Below are positions 1 to 7,900 of a stretch of DNA of 64,000 bases, in pieces. The translations under genes were made by a program, and so were the position numbers. A model generated the notes under the pieces. That model saw only the letters and a list, made by a program, of their open reading frames with translations. It was not told where the DNA came from and did no database searches. This DNA is from a beta proteobacterium L13 (GTDB lineage Bacteria > Pseudomonadota > Gammaproteobacteria > Burkholderiales > Chromobacteriaceae), in the NCBI GenBank assembly GCA_000335715.1, contig AMYZ01000002.1:304556-368555 (forward strand). The letters run 5' to 3'. The first letter of the stretch is position 1, and every line of letters starts with the position of its first letter.

Positions 1-1122
<1,122 letters not shown>

Positions 1123-1151
1123 GCCTACGGCCAACCTGGCCCTGCCACAGC

Positions 1152-1181
1152 AAAACGCCCCGTCGAGACGGGGCGTTTTTT
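1152..1181 (+). terminator. Intrinsic terminator of pgi
   Basis: A perfect 13-base-pair stem (AAAACGCCCCGTC paired with GACGGGGCGTTTT) closes a two-base loop and runs into six T residues. It lies 30 bases after the pgi stop codon. Confidence 0.9.
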
Positions 1182-1344
1182 GTTTGGCCGGTAACGCTGG
1201 CGCTTGGGCAACGGCGCACGATGTGCATGCACGGGCTACGGGTTGCGGCCAACTTGACCAGACAACTAGCAAACAATCCCGTAGAAATAGCCAATAGGCC
1301 AACTGCCAGAATGTTAGTCAGGCACCCCATCCCGTTGGCGCGAG

Positions 1345-1451
1345 CCGGGCAAAAGGGTGCGCCCCAGGTTTTAAGACGCCGATTTGTCTGAGTCCCGAGC
1401 CGTTAGCGAGGGGCGAGTTCGGCGGCGCCTGGGGCGTGCCCTTTTGCCCGG
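1345..1451. repeat. Long imperfect inverted repeat with structured interior
   Basis: A 24-base left arm (1345-1368) pairs with a right arm (1428-1451) with only two mismatches. The 59-base interior can fold again (GCCGA near 1379 with TCGGC near 1419). It lies in the roughly 400-base gene-free stretch 1182-1580 between pgi and an AT-richer gene. That stretch otherwise holds one decamer copy (1244-1253) and the hairpin at 1484-1511. The arrangement resembles a small non-coding mobile or REP-like element. It has no flanking target duplication that I can see. The short ORFs crossing it look spurious. Confidence 0.55.
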
Positions 1452-1483
1452 GGTTTCGAGCAGCCCCGGGGCGCGGGGGAATG

Positions 1484-1511
1484 AAAAGGGGGCGGCGACC
1501 CGCCCCCTTTT
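1484..1511. terminator. GC-rich hairpin flanked by A and T runs
   Basis: The 12-base arms AAAAGGGGGCGG and CCGCCCCCTTTT are perfectly complementary around a four-base loop. Because A and T runs are symmetrical, it could stop transcription from either side. It sits between converging genes: pgi on the plus strand and the gene at 1581-2156 on the minus strand. Confidence 0.65.
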
Positions 1512-1580
1512 CCCGTTTGCCGGGCGGAACCGGCATTTTCAAAAATCATCCGCGTAGCGGATTCAATACCGAAAGAACTA

Positions 1581-2156
1581 TCAATTTAGCTCCATTAGAT
1601 TTCTGCCAAACCATTCAAGTGACTTTTGGCAAGGCATCATCACGGTTTCGTAGATATCCGTGTACTCAACATTTACCGTAAGTGGTGCCAATGCCTTACG
1701 GACTTTGTCTCTGCACTCAGAGAAGCTAGTCTCACCCTCATATTCTGTCAGTTCAAGGAGAGTGATCTCTGCGCCCGCTTGCAAGGTACGACGTTGCAGC
1801 GCATGAGTAAAAGTATTCCAAGGACGTTGCTTGGGAAGTGCGGGCATCCAATCGATCAAAGTCTCTCGTGTATTTTTCCCATCTGATACGGTTAATGCGA
1901 GAACGATCATTGGGCCAGAGCCATTATTACGGAGTTTGACCCGTAAACTGTTTTCGTAGTCAGCAACGGTGATTTCCGCAAGTGGTCGTACAGACAACTT
2001 GTTATGTCGATCTTGTTTGCGAGTTGCGGAAATAGAACACCAAACTGATACACAAGAAACAAGGAAGGCAAGGAGTGCTGCAACTGCACTTGCAAGCGCT
2101 GCAAAAGCATTTGCAAAGTTTGCATCTGTTTTCAAAAGAGAAATGAGAGCGTCCAT
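1581..2156 (-). CDS. Hypothetical membrane-anchored protein, AT-richer than neighbours
   Basis: I do not recognise this 191-residue protein. Residues 15-40 (FANAFAALASAVAALLAFLV and onward) form one hydrophobic segment. A basic stretch (ATRKQDRHNK) follows, then a soluble domain of about 140 residues rich in beta-type sequence (SLRVKLRNNGSGPMIVLALT). The topology is an N-terminal anchor with a C-terminal globular part. Base composition is visibly lower in G+C than in the flanking genes, and no exact copy of the dispersed decamer lies in it. Both fit recent acquisition. It stands alone, converges on pgi, and the structured repeat at 1345-1451 lies just beyond its stop. Confidence 0.7.
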   Translation of the reverse strand: MDALISLLKTDANFANAFAALASAVAALLAFLVSCVSVWCSISATRKQDRHNKLSVRPLAEITVADYENSLRVKLRNNGSGPMIVLALTVSDGKNTRETLIDWMPALPKQRPWNTFTHALQRRTLQAGAEITLLELTEYEGETSFSECRDKVRKALAPLTVNVEYTDIYETVMMPCQKSLEWFGRNLMELN

Positions 2157-2257
2157 TGAATAACCTGAAGCCTAATGTGAAATCTATATCTTAAAATTTA
2201 CTGATTCGGCTTGTTTACAGCAAGTAGTGTGGGCAAAGGCCACTGGCCGCGCCCACC

Positions 2258-2752
2258 CTACCCCTCCGCCTCGCGCGCCAGCAGCCATAGCCGCATGTCG
2301 AATTCCAGCTGGTGGTAGTGCGGCTCCATGTGGCAGCACAGCTGGTAGAACGCCTTGTCGTGGTCTTTTACCTTCAGGTGGGCCAGCTCGTGTACCACGA
2401 TCATGCGCAGGAAGGCTTCCGGTGCGTCGCGGAACAGGCTGCCAATGCGGATTTCGTTTTTGCTCTTGAGCTTGCCGCCCTGCACCCGCGATACAAAGGC
2501 ATTGGTGCCCAGCGTGCCGCGCATGGGGTGCAGGTTGTTGTCGTACACCACCTTGGCCAGCGCGCCGGCGTTTTTCATGTAGCGCTGCTTCAGCTCGGTA
2601 ACGTAGTCGTACAGCGCGCGGTCGGTCTGGATGTCGTGGCTGCCTGGGTAGCGGTTGGCCACCCAGGCACCCAGCTTGCCGGCCTGCAGCAGGCCGGCCA
2701 CTTGTTCGATGAGGTGCGGCGGGTAGCCCGCCAGGTATTTGATGTCTGCCAT
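2258..2752 (-). CDS. YgjP-like metal-dependent hydrolase (M48/DUF45-type HExxH protein)
   Basis: The protein carries the zinc-binding motif HELAHLKVKDHDKAFY with a downstream histidine-rich segment (CCHMEPHYHQLEF). This is the pattern of the YgjP/DUF45 metallopeptidase-like family, one member of which has been described as a UTP pyrophosphatase. The conserved region begins at MADIKYLAGYP, so I place the start at 2752 (164 residues). An in-frame ATG at 2812 would add 20 low-complexity residues and sits with no gap behind an AAGGAG, which is too close to be ideal. A TACAAT lies just upstream of 2752. The family call is sound, but the substrate cannot be deduced. Confidence 0.8.
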   Translation of the reverse strand: MADIKYLAGYPPHLIEQVAGLLQAGKLGAWVANRYPGSHDIQTDRALYDYVTELKQRYMKNAGALAKVVYDNNLHPMRGTLGTNAFVSRVQGGKLKSKNEIRIGSLFRDAPEAFLRMIVVHELAHLKVKDHDKAFYQLCCHMEPHYHQLEFDMRLWLLAREAEG

Positions 2753-2836
2753 GCGGCATTGTAGCGCGGCGGTGGCTGTTGGCCGCAGCGCGGCGGCGCT
2801 AGAATCGGTCATCTCCTTTTATTGCGGCCAAGCTGT

Positions 2837-3433
2837 ATGCAGATCACCGTACTGTTTCCCACTGCCACCGAAGCCAGCCTGTTCCAGCGCGAGGGCGTTA
2901 CCACGCTGGTGAGCGGCGTGGGGCTGACCGCTACCGCCTACCAGACGCTGAAAACCCTGCACGCCGGGCGGCCGCACTGGCTGATTCTGGCCGGCGTGGC
3001 CGGCTACTACCCGCACGCCAACCTGGCCATTGGCGACGTGGTACTGGTGGAAAGCGAAGTGGAGGCCGATTTGGGCTTTCACACGCCGGACGGCTTTGTG
3101 CACCTGGCGCACCTGCCGCTGGACATGGATTTCGAGCGCCGCCACACGCTGGCCTGCCCGCACTTGCCGGCGGAAGGTGGCTGGCGCACGGCGCGCAGCG
3201 CGTCGTTAAACGTGGCGATGGCGCCGTTTATCGATAGCCGCGCGGTAGAGATCGAAAACATGGAAGGCGCAGCGTTCTTCCACGTGTGCCTGCAGGAAGG
3301 GCAGCGCTTCCTGGAGCTACGCGCCATCTCCAACGTGGTACAGCCGGGCGACGACAACTGGGACCTGCCCGGCTCGGTGCGCGCGCTGACCGACGCGCTG
3401 CACCGGCTGATCGATCAGCTGCAGGCGGCCTGA
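2837..3433 (+). CDS. Purine-type nucleosidase, futalosine hydrolase/MTA nucleosidase-like
   Basis: This 198-residue protein belongs to the nucleoside phosphorylase superfamily. The segment VEIENMEGAAFFHVCLQ is the characteristic ribose-binding and catalytic region, followed by LRAISNVV. The N-terminal region (LAGVAGYYP and IGDVVLVESEVEADLG) also fits. Futalosine hydrolases (MqnB) are among the closest types by style. Menaquinone synthesis through futalosine would be unexpected here and no other mqn gene is visible, so the substrate is open. The ATG at 2837 is preferred over an in-frame TTG at 2822; neither has a good ribosome site. It is divergent from the YgjP-like gene and closed by a terminator. 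Confidence 0.75.
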   Translation: MQITVLFPTATEASLFQREGVTTLVSGVGLTATAYQTLKTLHAGRPHWLILAGVAGYYPHANLAIGDVVLVESEVEADLGFHTPDGFVHLAHLPLDMDFERRHTLACPHLPAEGGWRTARSASLNVAMAPFIDSRAVEIENMEGAAFFHVCLQEGQRFLELRAISNVVQPGDDNWDLPGSVRALTDALHRLIDQLQAA

Positions 3434-3471
3434 GCGGCGCTTGCGGCCAACCTTGTGCCGCCTGGCAAACA

Positions 3472-3501
3472 AAAAGCCGCTATCCATCGATAGCGGCTTT
3501 T
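3472..3501. terminator. Bidirectional intrinsic terminator
   Basis: A 13-base-pair stem (AAAAGCCGCTATC with GATAGCGGCTTTT) and a four-base loop lie between the converging nucleosidase gene and tolQ. T runs are available on both strands. Confidence 0.88.
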
Positions 3502-3531
3502 GCATGACAGCTGTCCGGCTTATCTGGCGAG

Positions 3532-4200
3532 TTATTTGGCGGCCAGGCGCTGCAGGATGTTGGAAAACTCTTCCATGAACGAGTCAAAACGGCCGGCCAG
3601 GCGGTCCACGTCGGCAGCAAAGCGGTTGTAGGCCACCACGGCGGGGATGGCGGCAAACAGGCCGATGGCGGTGGCGATCAGCGCTTCGGCAATGCCTGGC
3701 GCCACGGTAGCCAGTGTGGCCTGGCCGGCATTACCCAGGCCGATGAAGGCGTGCATGATGCCCCACACGGTGCCAAACAAGCCGATATAGGGGCTGACCG
3801 AGCCGACGGTGGCCAGAAAGCTGTTGTGGTGGTCCAGCGCGTCCAGCTCGCGCTGGGCGGCGGCGCGCATGGCGCGGCGGGCGCCGTCCAGCTGGTCGGA
3901 GCTATCGACGCCAGGCTGGCGGCGCAGCTTCAGGAACTCGGCAAAGCCGGCCTGAAACAGCTTTTCGGTGGCCACGGTATCGCCGTTGGCGCGGTTCTTC
4001 TCGAACAGGCTGTTGAGGTCGGTGCCGCTCCAGAACTGCTGCTCGAAATCCTGCGTGGCGCGGCGGGCGCGGCCCAGCACGGCAATCTTGTTGAAGATGA
4101 TGCCCCAGGACATCAGGGACAGCAGCACCAGGCCGGCCATCACCAGCTGCACTGGCAGGCTGGCGTGCATGATCAGGCTTAGGATGGAAATTTCCTGCAC
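3532..4200 (-). CDS. tolQ: TolQ/ExbB-family inner-membrane proton channel subunit, orphan
   Basis: The 222-residue protein has the three-helix TolQ layout. One helix is near residues 15-37 (PVQLVMAGLVLLSLMSWGII) and two lie near 130-200, including SVSPYIGLFGTVWGIMHAF and the ATAIGLFAAIPAVVAYNRF helix. These place it in the MotA/TolQ/ExbB family, with N-terminal sequence more like TolQ. It should form the energised complex with TolR that maintains the outer membrane during division. The start is GTG at 4200, supported by AAGGAG six bases upstream. It follows tsaC by 18 bases. No tolR, tolA, tolB or pal follows; a terminator and a converging gene come instead. Confidence 0.85.
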   Translation of the reverse strand: MQEISILSLIMHASLPVQLVMAGLVLLSLMSWGIIFNKIAVLGRARRATQDFEQQFWSGTDLNSLFEKNRANGDTVATEKLFQAGFAEFLKLRRQPGVDSSDQLDGARRAMRAAAQRELDALDHHNSFLATVGSVSPYIGLFGTVWGIMHAFIGLGNAGQATLATVAPGIAEALIATAIGLFAAIPAVVAYNRFAADVDRLAGRFDSFMEEFSNILQRLAAK

Positions 4201-4218
4201 TCGTGGCTCCTTGCAGCG

Positions 4219-4794
4219 CTAGCGCAGTACGCGCCCGCTGTCGAGATCGATAATGGTGGAAGGCTTACGGCGCTTGCCGATGCGGCCTTTGAGCGTGAGC
4301 ACCTGTTCGCGGCCAAAGGCCTGGCGGCAGGCGCGCGCGGTTTTCAGCGACTTTTGCCCGGCGCGGTTGGCCGAGGTGGACACCAGCGGCGAGCCCAAAG
4401 CCTGGCATAGCGCAGCGGCTTCGCCGTGGGCGCTGATGCGAACGGCAATTTTATCATGCCGGCCGCGTAGCAGCGTGGGCACGCGGCGCGATGCTGGCAA
4501 TAAAAAGGTATACGGGCCGGGCCAGTAGCGTTGCACGGTGGCCAGCTGCGCCGGCGTGAGCGGGCGGATCAGCGGCCGCAGCTGCGCCAGGTTGGCCGCA
4601 ATCACGATCAGGCCTTTGTGCGTGGGGCGGGCCTTGATGGCCAGAATGCGGCGGATGGCACGTACATTGAACGGGTCGCAGCCCAGGCCAAAGCAGGATT
4701 CGGTGGCGTAGGCCAGTACGCCACCAGCGCGAAAGCGGCCACGGGCGGCGTCGATCTGGGCCTGCGCCGGCAGGCGGGGAAACGGTTTTTTCAC
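4219..4794 (-). CDS. tsaC: Threonylcarbamoyl-AMP synthase (Sua5/YrdC family)
   Basis: TsaC makes threonylcarbamoyl-AMP from threonine, bicarbonate and ATP for the t6A modification at tRNA position 37. The 191-residue length is that of the short YrdC form. Conserved elements seen are AYATESCFGLGCDP near residue 30, the IKARPTHKGLIVIA segment, WPGPYTFLLPA, and SPLVSTSANRAGQ, which form the substrate cleft. The start is GTG (4794). It is the first gene of an apparent two-gene unit with tolQ, separated by 18 bases. Confidence 0.93.
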   Translation of the reverse strand: MKKPFPRLPAQAQIDAARGRFRAGGVLAYATESCFGLGCDPFNVRAIRRILAIKARPTHKGLIVIAANLAQLRPLIRPLTPAQLATVQRYWPGPYTFLLPASRRVPTLLRGRHDKIAVRISAHGEAAALCQALGSPLVSTSANRAGQKSLKTARACRQAFGREQVLTLKGRIGKRRKPSTIIDLDSGRVLR

Positions 4795-4853
4795 GGTCAG
4801 CGCTATGGAATTCGGTAAAGGGACAGACCGGCCGCGCTGTGGCTTGGTTCCGT

Positions 4854-5585
4854 CTAGTCCTGATGATATCGGGCAGTGATTTTAGCCACAGTACCGTCTT
4901 TGCGCATCCGGTCTAGCGTGCTGTTGAGCAGGGCCACGGTACGATCGTCCATGCGCGGGTGGCAGGCCAGGTACATGAAGGTGGTGTTGAAGGTAATCAC
5001 CGGGCGGATGTCGGCCGCTTTCTCGCGCGTGGCCAGCGTGGCACCGCTGTATTTGCCGGTAGCCCAGAAGTCGATACGCCCGGCCACCAGCTTGCGTACG
5101 TTTTGCGCGTCGGTCGTCGTTAAATCAACTTCGAAATTCTTGCTGATCAGGTACTGCGCAATGGCGTCGCCACTATAACCGCCCAGCCGGTAAGGGCGCA
5201 CCGATTCCAGCGTGGTGACCACGGTCTTGTTATCGCTACGGGCGTACAGCACCCAGGGGTTTTCCACGACGGGGCCTATCCATTTGAGCTGGTGCTCGCG
5301 CTGCTCGGTACGCGTGGTGGAGTACACGCAGGTGCCGGGCTCCAGCACGGCGCGATTGAAGGCGCGCACCCACGGCAGCAGCTCGATATCGTGGCTGATA
5401 CCGGCGCGCTGCAATAGCTGGTGCACGATCTCGGTAGACAGGCCGGTGATGCGGCCGCCAACGTCGGCCATATTGAACGGCGGGTAGTCTTCGGTCAGCA
5501 GTTTCAGGTGCGCCGGGTCGGCAGCCTGCGCAGGTATCAGGCCAAGGCAAGCGCTGAACAGGCTTACCGATAAAAATTGCTTCAT
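4854..5585 (-). CDS. Periplasmic substrate-binding protein, amino-acid ABC type (SBP_bac_3)
   Basis: The 243-residue protein starts with a signal peptide (MKQFLSVSLFSACLGL, cleavage near AQA). It then shows the family-3 solute-binding fold: LKLLTEDYPPFNM, GRITGLSTEIVHQLLQRAG, and C-terminal RMRKDGTVAKITARYHQD. This subtype (LLPWVRAFNRAVLEPGTCVYSTTRTEQRE) is often a stand-alone binding protein rather than part of a full importer, and no permease or ATPase is nearby. The ligand is unknown. The ATG at 5585 is supported by GGGAG eight bases upstream; longer in-frame readings lack a signal peptide. Confidence 0.85.
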   Translation of the reverse strand: MKQFLSVSLFSACLGLIPAQAADPAHLKLLTEDYPPFNMADVGGRITGLSTEIVHQLLQRAGISHDIELLPWVRAFNRAVLEPGTCVYSTTRTEQREHQLKWIGPVVENPWVLYARSDNKTVVTTLESVRPYRLGGYSGDAIAQYLISKNFEVDLTTTDAQNVRKLVAGRIDFWATGKYSGATLATREKAADIRPVITFNTTFMYLACHPRMDDRTVALLNSTLDRMRKDGTVAKITARYHQD

Positions 5586-5613
5586 GGCGCAGGCTCCCGA
5601 AACAAACACTCTG

Positions 5614-5817
5614 TTACCAGTGTAGGCGCTTCTGCCCGGGAGGCAGGGCAAGTTGGGTTTTTTCTTGGCTGCTCTGCGGGCTGCGCTGCCAGGCACAGCA
5701 GCGGTCATAACGCGGGGGCTGGCGCAGCCAGTAGGCTACCCGGCACCAGCTGCGCTTTTCACGGCGCCAGTATCGCCGCCAGCGTGCCCACCCGCGGCTT
5801 GGGGCTGTGCTTGCCAT
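5614..5817 (-). CDS. Possible small Trp/Arg-rich protein
   Basis: A 67-codon ORF runs from ATG 5817 with AAAGG six bases upstream, so a ribosome site is present. Its stop lies 28 bases before the binding-protein gene on the same strand. The product is unusually rich in Trp and Arg (ARWRRYWRREKRSWCRVAYW) and I recognise no family. Codon third positions are moderately GC-rich. It could be a genuine small protein, a leader for the next gene, or chance. Apart from this ORF and the purD terminator, the stretch 5586-5956 holds nothing I can support. Confidence 0.35.
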   Translation of the reverse strand: MASTAPSRGWARWRRYWRREKRSWCRVAYWLRQPPRYDRCCAWQRSPQSSQEKTQLALPPGQKRLHW

Positions 5818-5908
5818 GTTTTGCCTTTCACAGGATGCGATAAGGGCAATCTAGCGGGCGGGGCAACAAAAGCCTGACAAATACAGCCGGTGCGCTGTTA
5901 AGCAGGCA

Positions 5909-5936
5909 TAAAAAAACGGCACCTTGCGGTGCCGTT
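5909..5936 (-). terminator. Intrinsic terminator of purD
   Basis: On the minus strand AACGGCACC and GGTGCCGTT form a nine-base-pair stem around GCAA, followed by a run of T. It lies 21 bases after the purD stop. Confidence 0.9.
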
Positions 5937-5956
5937 GGCCGTGCAAGCTACGCGGC

Positions 5957-7234
5957 TTACTTGGCGCGGTTCAGTGCCTTGCCGCCGATATCGCGGCGCA
6001 GCTGCTTGCCGGCAAACTGGATCTGGTCGGCCACGGCGTAGGCTTTTTGCTGCGCCATCTTCACGCTGTCGCCCAGGCCCACGACGCACAGCACGCGGCC
6101 ACCGCTGGTGACCAGCTGCTTGTCGGCATCGAAGGTGCTGCCGGCGTGGAAGGTCATGGTGTCTTCGGTATGCGCCGGAATGCCGCTGATCAAGTCGCCC
6201 TTGCGCGGGGCTTCCGGGTAGCCATCGGCCGCCAGTACCACGCCCAGTGCCACGCGGCGGTCCCAATCGGCCTCTACCGTGTCCAGCTTGCCGTTCACGC
6301 CGGCTTCCAGCAGCACGGTGAAGTCGGACTTCAGGCGTGCCATGATGGGCTGGGTTTCCGGGTCGCCAAAGCGGCAGTTGAACTCGATGGTGAACGGATT
6401 GCCGTCGGCGTCGATCATCAGGCCGGCGTACAGGAAGCCGGTGTAGGTGTGGCCGTCGGCCTTCATGCCACGCACGGTAGGCATGATGATTTCGCGCATT
6501 ACACGGGCGTGGATTTCCGGGGTTACCACCGGTGCCGGGCTGTAGGCGCCCATGCCGCCGGTGTTGGGGCCTTTGTCGCCGTCCAGCAGGCGCTTGTGGT
6601 CCTGGCTGGTAGCCATGGCCAGCACGTTGTCGCCGTCTACCATCACGATAAAGCTGGCTTCTTCGCCCTGCAGGAAGTCTTCGATCACCACGCGGGCACC
6701 CGCGTCGCCCATCTTGTTGCCTACCAGCATGTCGTCGATGGCGGCGTGCGCTTCGTCCAGCGTCATCGCTACCACCACGCCCTTGCCGGCAGCCAGGCCG
6801 TCGGCCTTGATCACGATAGGCGCGCCCTTGCGGCCAACGTAGTCGTGGGCGGCAGCGGCATCGCTGAAGGTTTCGTAGCCGGCGGTAGGAATACCGTGGC
6901 GCTGCATGAAGGCCTTGGCAAAGTCTTTGGAGCTTTCCAGCTGCGCGGCGTACTGCGTGGGGCCGAAGATTTTCAGGCCGGCGGCACGGAAGGCGTCTAC
7001 CACACCGGCGGCCAGCGGGGCTTCGGGGCCGACTACCGTCAGCTCGATTTTTTCGTCACGGGCAAACGCTACCAGCTCGGGGATGGCAGTAATGGCCACA
7101 TTGGTCAGATTCGGGTCCAGCTCGGTACCCGCATTACCCGGTGCCACATACACTTTGGACACGCGGCGGGATTGGGCAATGCGCCAGGCCAGTGCGTGTT
7201 CGCGGCCACCAGAGCCGATTACCAGGATTTTCAT
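5957..7234 (-). CDS. purD: Phosphoribosylamine-glycine ligase (GARS)
   Basis: PurD joins glycine to phosphoribosylamine with ATP in the second step of purine synthesis. At 425 residues it is full length. The N-terminal KILVIGSGGREHALAWR is the classic GARS start, followed by VAPGNAGTE. The ATP-grasp core is represented by IKADGLAAGKGVVVAMT, and the metal-binding region by EFNCRFGDPETQP. GAGGAAAG lies just upstream of the ATG. It is in line with pagP and purH on the minus strand, so the purine genes are split by pagP. Confidence 0.97.
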   Translation of the reverse strand: MKILVIGSGGREHALAWRIAQSRRVSKVYVAPGNAGTELDPNLTNVAITAIPELVAFARDEKIELTVVGPEAPLAAGVVDAFRAAGLKIFGPTQYAAQLESSKDFAKAFMQRHGIPTAGYETFSDAAAAHDYVGRKGAPIVIKADGLAAGKGVVVAMTLDEAHAAIDDMLVGNKMGDAGARVVIEDFLQGEEASFIVMVDGDNVLAMATSQDHKRLLDGDKGPNTGGMGAYSPAPVVTPEIHARVMREIIMPTVRGMKADGHTYTGFLYAGLMIDADGNPFTIEFNCRFGDPETQPIMARLKSDFTVLLEAGVNGKLDTVEADWDRRVALGVVLAADGYPEAPRKGDLISGIPAHTEDTMTFHAGSTFDADKQLVTSGGRVLCVVGLGDSVKMAQQKAYAVADQIQFAGKQLRRDIGGKALNRAK

Positions 7235-7289
7235 CTGCTTTCCTCAAACATGGGTGTCGTCGTGCGGCTGCCTGTGGCAGCGCGCAAAG

Positions 7290-7841
7290 TTAATAGTGAA
7301 TGCGACCAAACAGGAAAAACACATTACCGTTGCCTTTGGGCCCCGGCATGAACGACGCCATCAGCGCACTCTTGCGGTACTGCAAGGACGCCAGCGGCAG
7401 TACCACCGGTACCGGCAAGCCTTTCAGGGTATCGGTACGGCTGGTGAGAAAGGCGGTAAAACCGCCCCCCACCTTCCACTCGCCCGCCACAGGTACCATT
7501 TTCTGGTAGGCGTAGCCGGCAGTGGGCTCGACATCCTTGTGCGAGTCCAGAAACGCCATGGCGTATACGCCATGCCAGTCGCCGTCTTCGTCGTACAGGC
7601 TTTTGCCCACACCGCCGCCCCAGGCGCGCTCGTTGAACGACTTGATCTTCTCGGCGCTATACATGCTGCGCAAATGGTAGGCGTAACCGGTAGCGTAGAT
7701 ATCGGTTTCGCCCTCGTTCAGCACCTGGGTAGTGCGGCGACAGCCTTTGTCCAGCCAGCTGTCACTGCTACCGCATTCCAGCGCCTGTGCTGATGCTGCC
7801 ACCAGCAGCAGGCTGCTCAATACAAAACTCTTTTTTATCAA
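7290..7841 (-). CDS. pagP: Lipid A palmitoyltransferase PagP
   Basis: PagP is an outer-membrane beta-barrel enzyme that moves palmitate from a phospholipid to lipid A. It lowers permeability and raises resistance to cationic peptides. The 183-residue precursor has a signal peptide (MIKKSFVLSSLLLVAASAQA). It also has the family active-site segments YATGYAYHLRSMYS (histidine) and AFLDSHKDVEP (Asp-Ser pair), and a C-terminal FFLFGRIHY barrel end. Translation must start at TTG (7841), since no ATG precedes the signal peptide. AAGG lies seven bases upstream. The gene sits between purH and purD, with an inverted decamer pair in front of it. Confidence 0.9.
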   Translation of the reverse strand: MIKKSFVLSSLLLVAASAQALECGSSDSWLDKGCRRTTQVLNEGETDIYATGYAYHLRSMYSAEKIKSFNERAWGGGVGKSLYDEDGDWHGVYAMAFLDSHKDVEPTAGYAYQKMVPVAGEWKVGGGFTAFLTSRTDTLKGLPVPVVLPLASLQYRKSALMASFMPGPKGNGNVFFLFGRIHY

Positions 7842-7858
7842 AACCGATGCCTTTTAAG

Positions 7859-7885
7859 GGTTGGCCGCAAGGAAGGCGGCCAACC
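7859..7885. repeat. Inverted pair of the decamer word between purH and pagP
   Basis: GGTTGGCCGC (7859-7868) and GCGGCCAACC (7876-7885) are perfect complements around a seven-base loop. They lie between the purH stop and the pagP start. No long T run follows on the minus strand, so it is a hairpin rather than a clear terminator. Confidence 0.8.
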
Positions 7886-7900
7886 TTGCGGCAGAAAAGC

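Noticed and set aside
1345..1451. Integron attC site
   Set aside because: The structure is hairpin-rich, but the conserved RYYYAAC and GTTRRRY core sites are not both present in the correct places, and no integrase is visible.
3532..4200. ExbB instead of TolQ
   Set aside because: No exbD follows and the N-terminal region reads like TolQ. I kept TolQ but note that it is orphan.
5924..7351. A 475-codon ORF antisense to purD
   Set aside because: It covers purD and its leader and lacks any motif or ribosome site.
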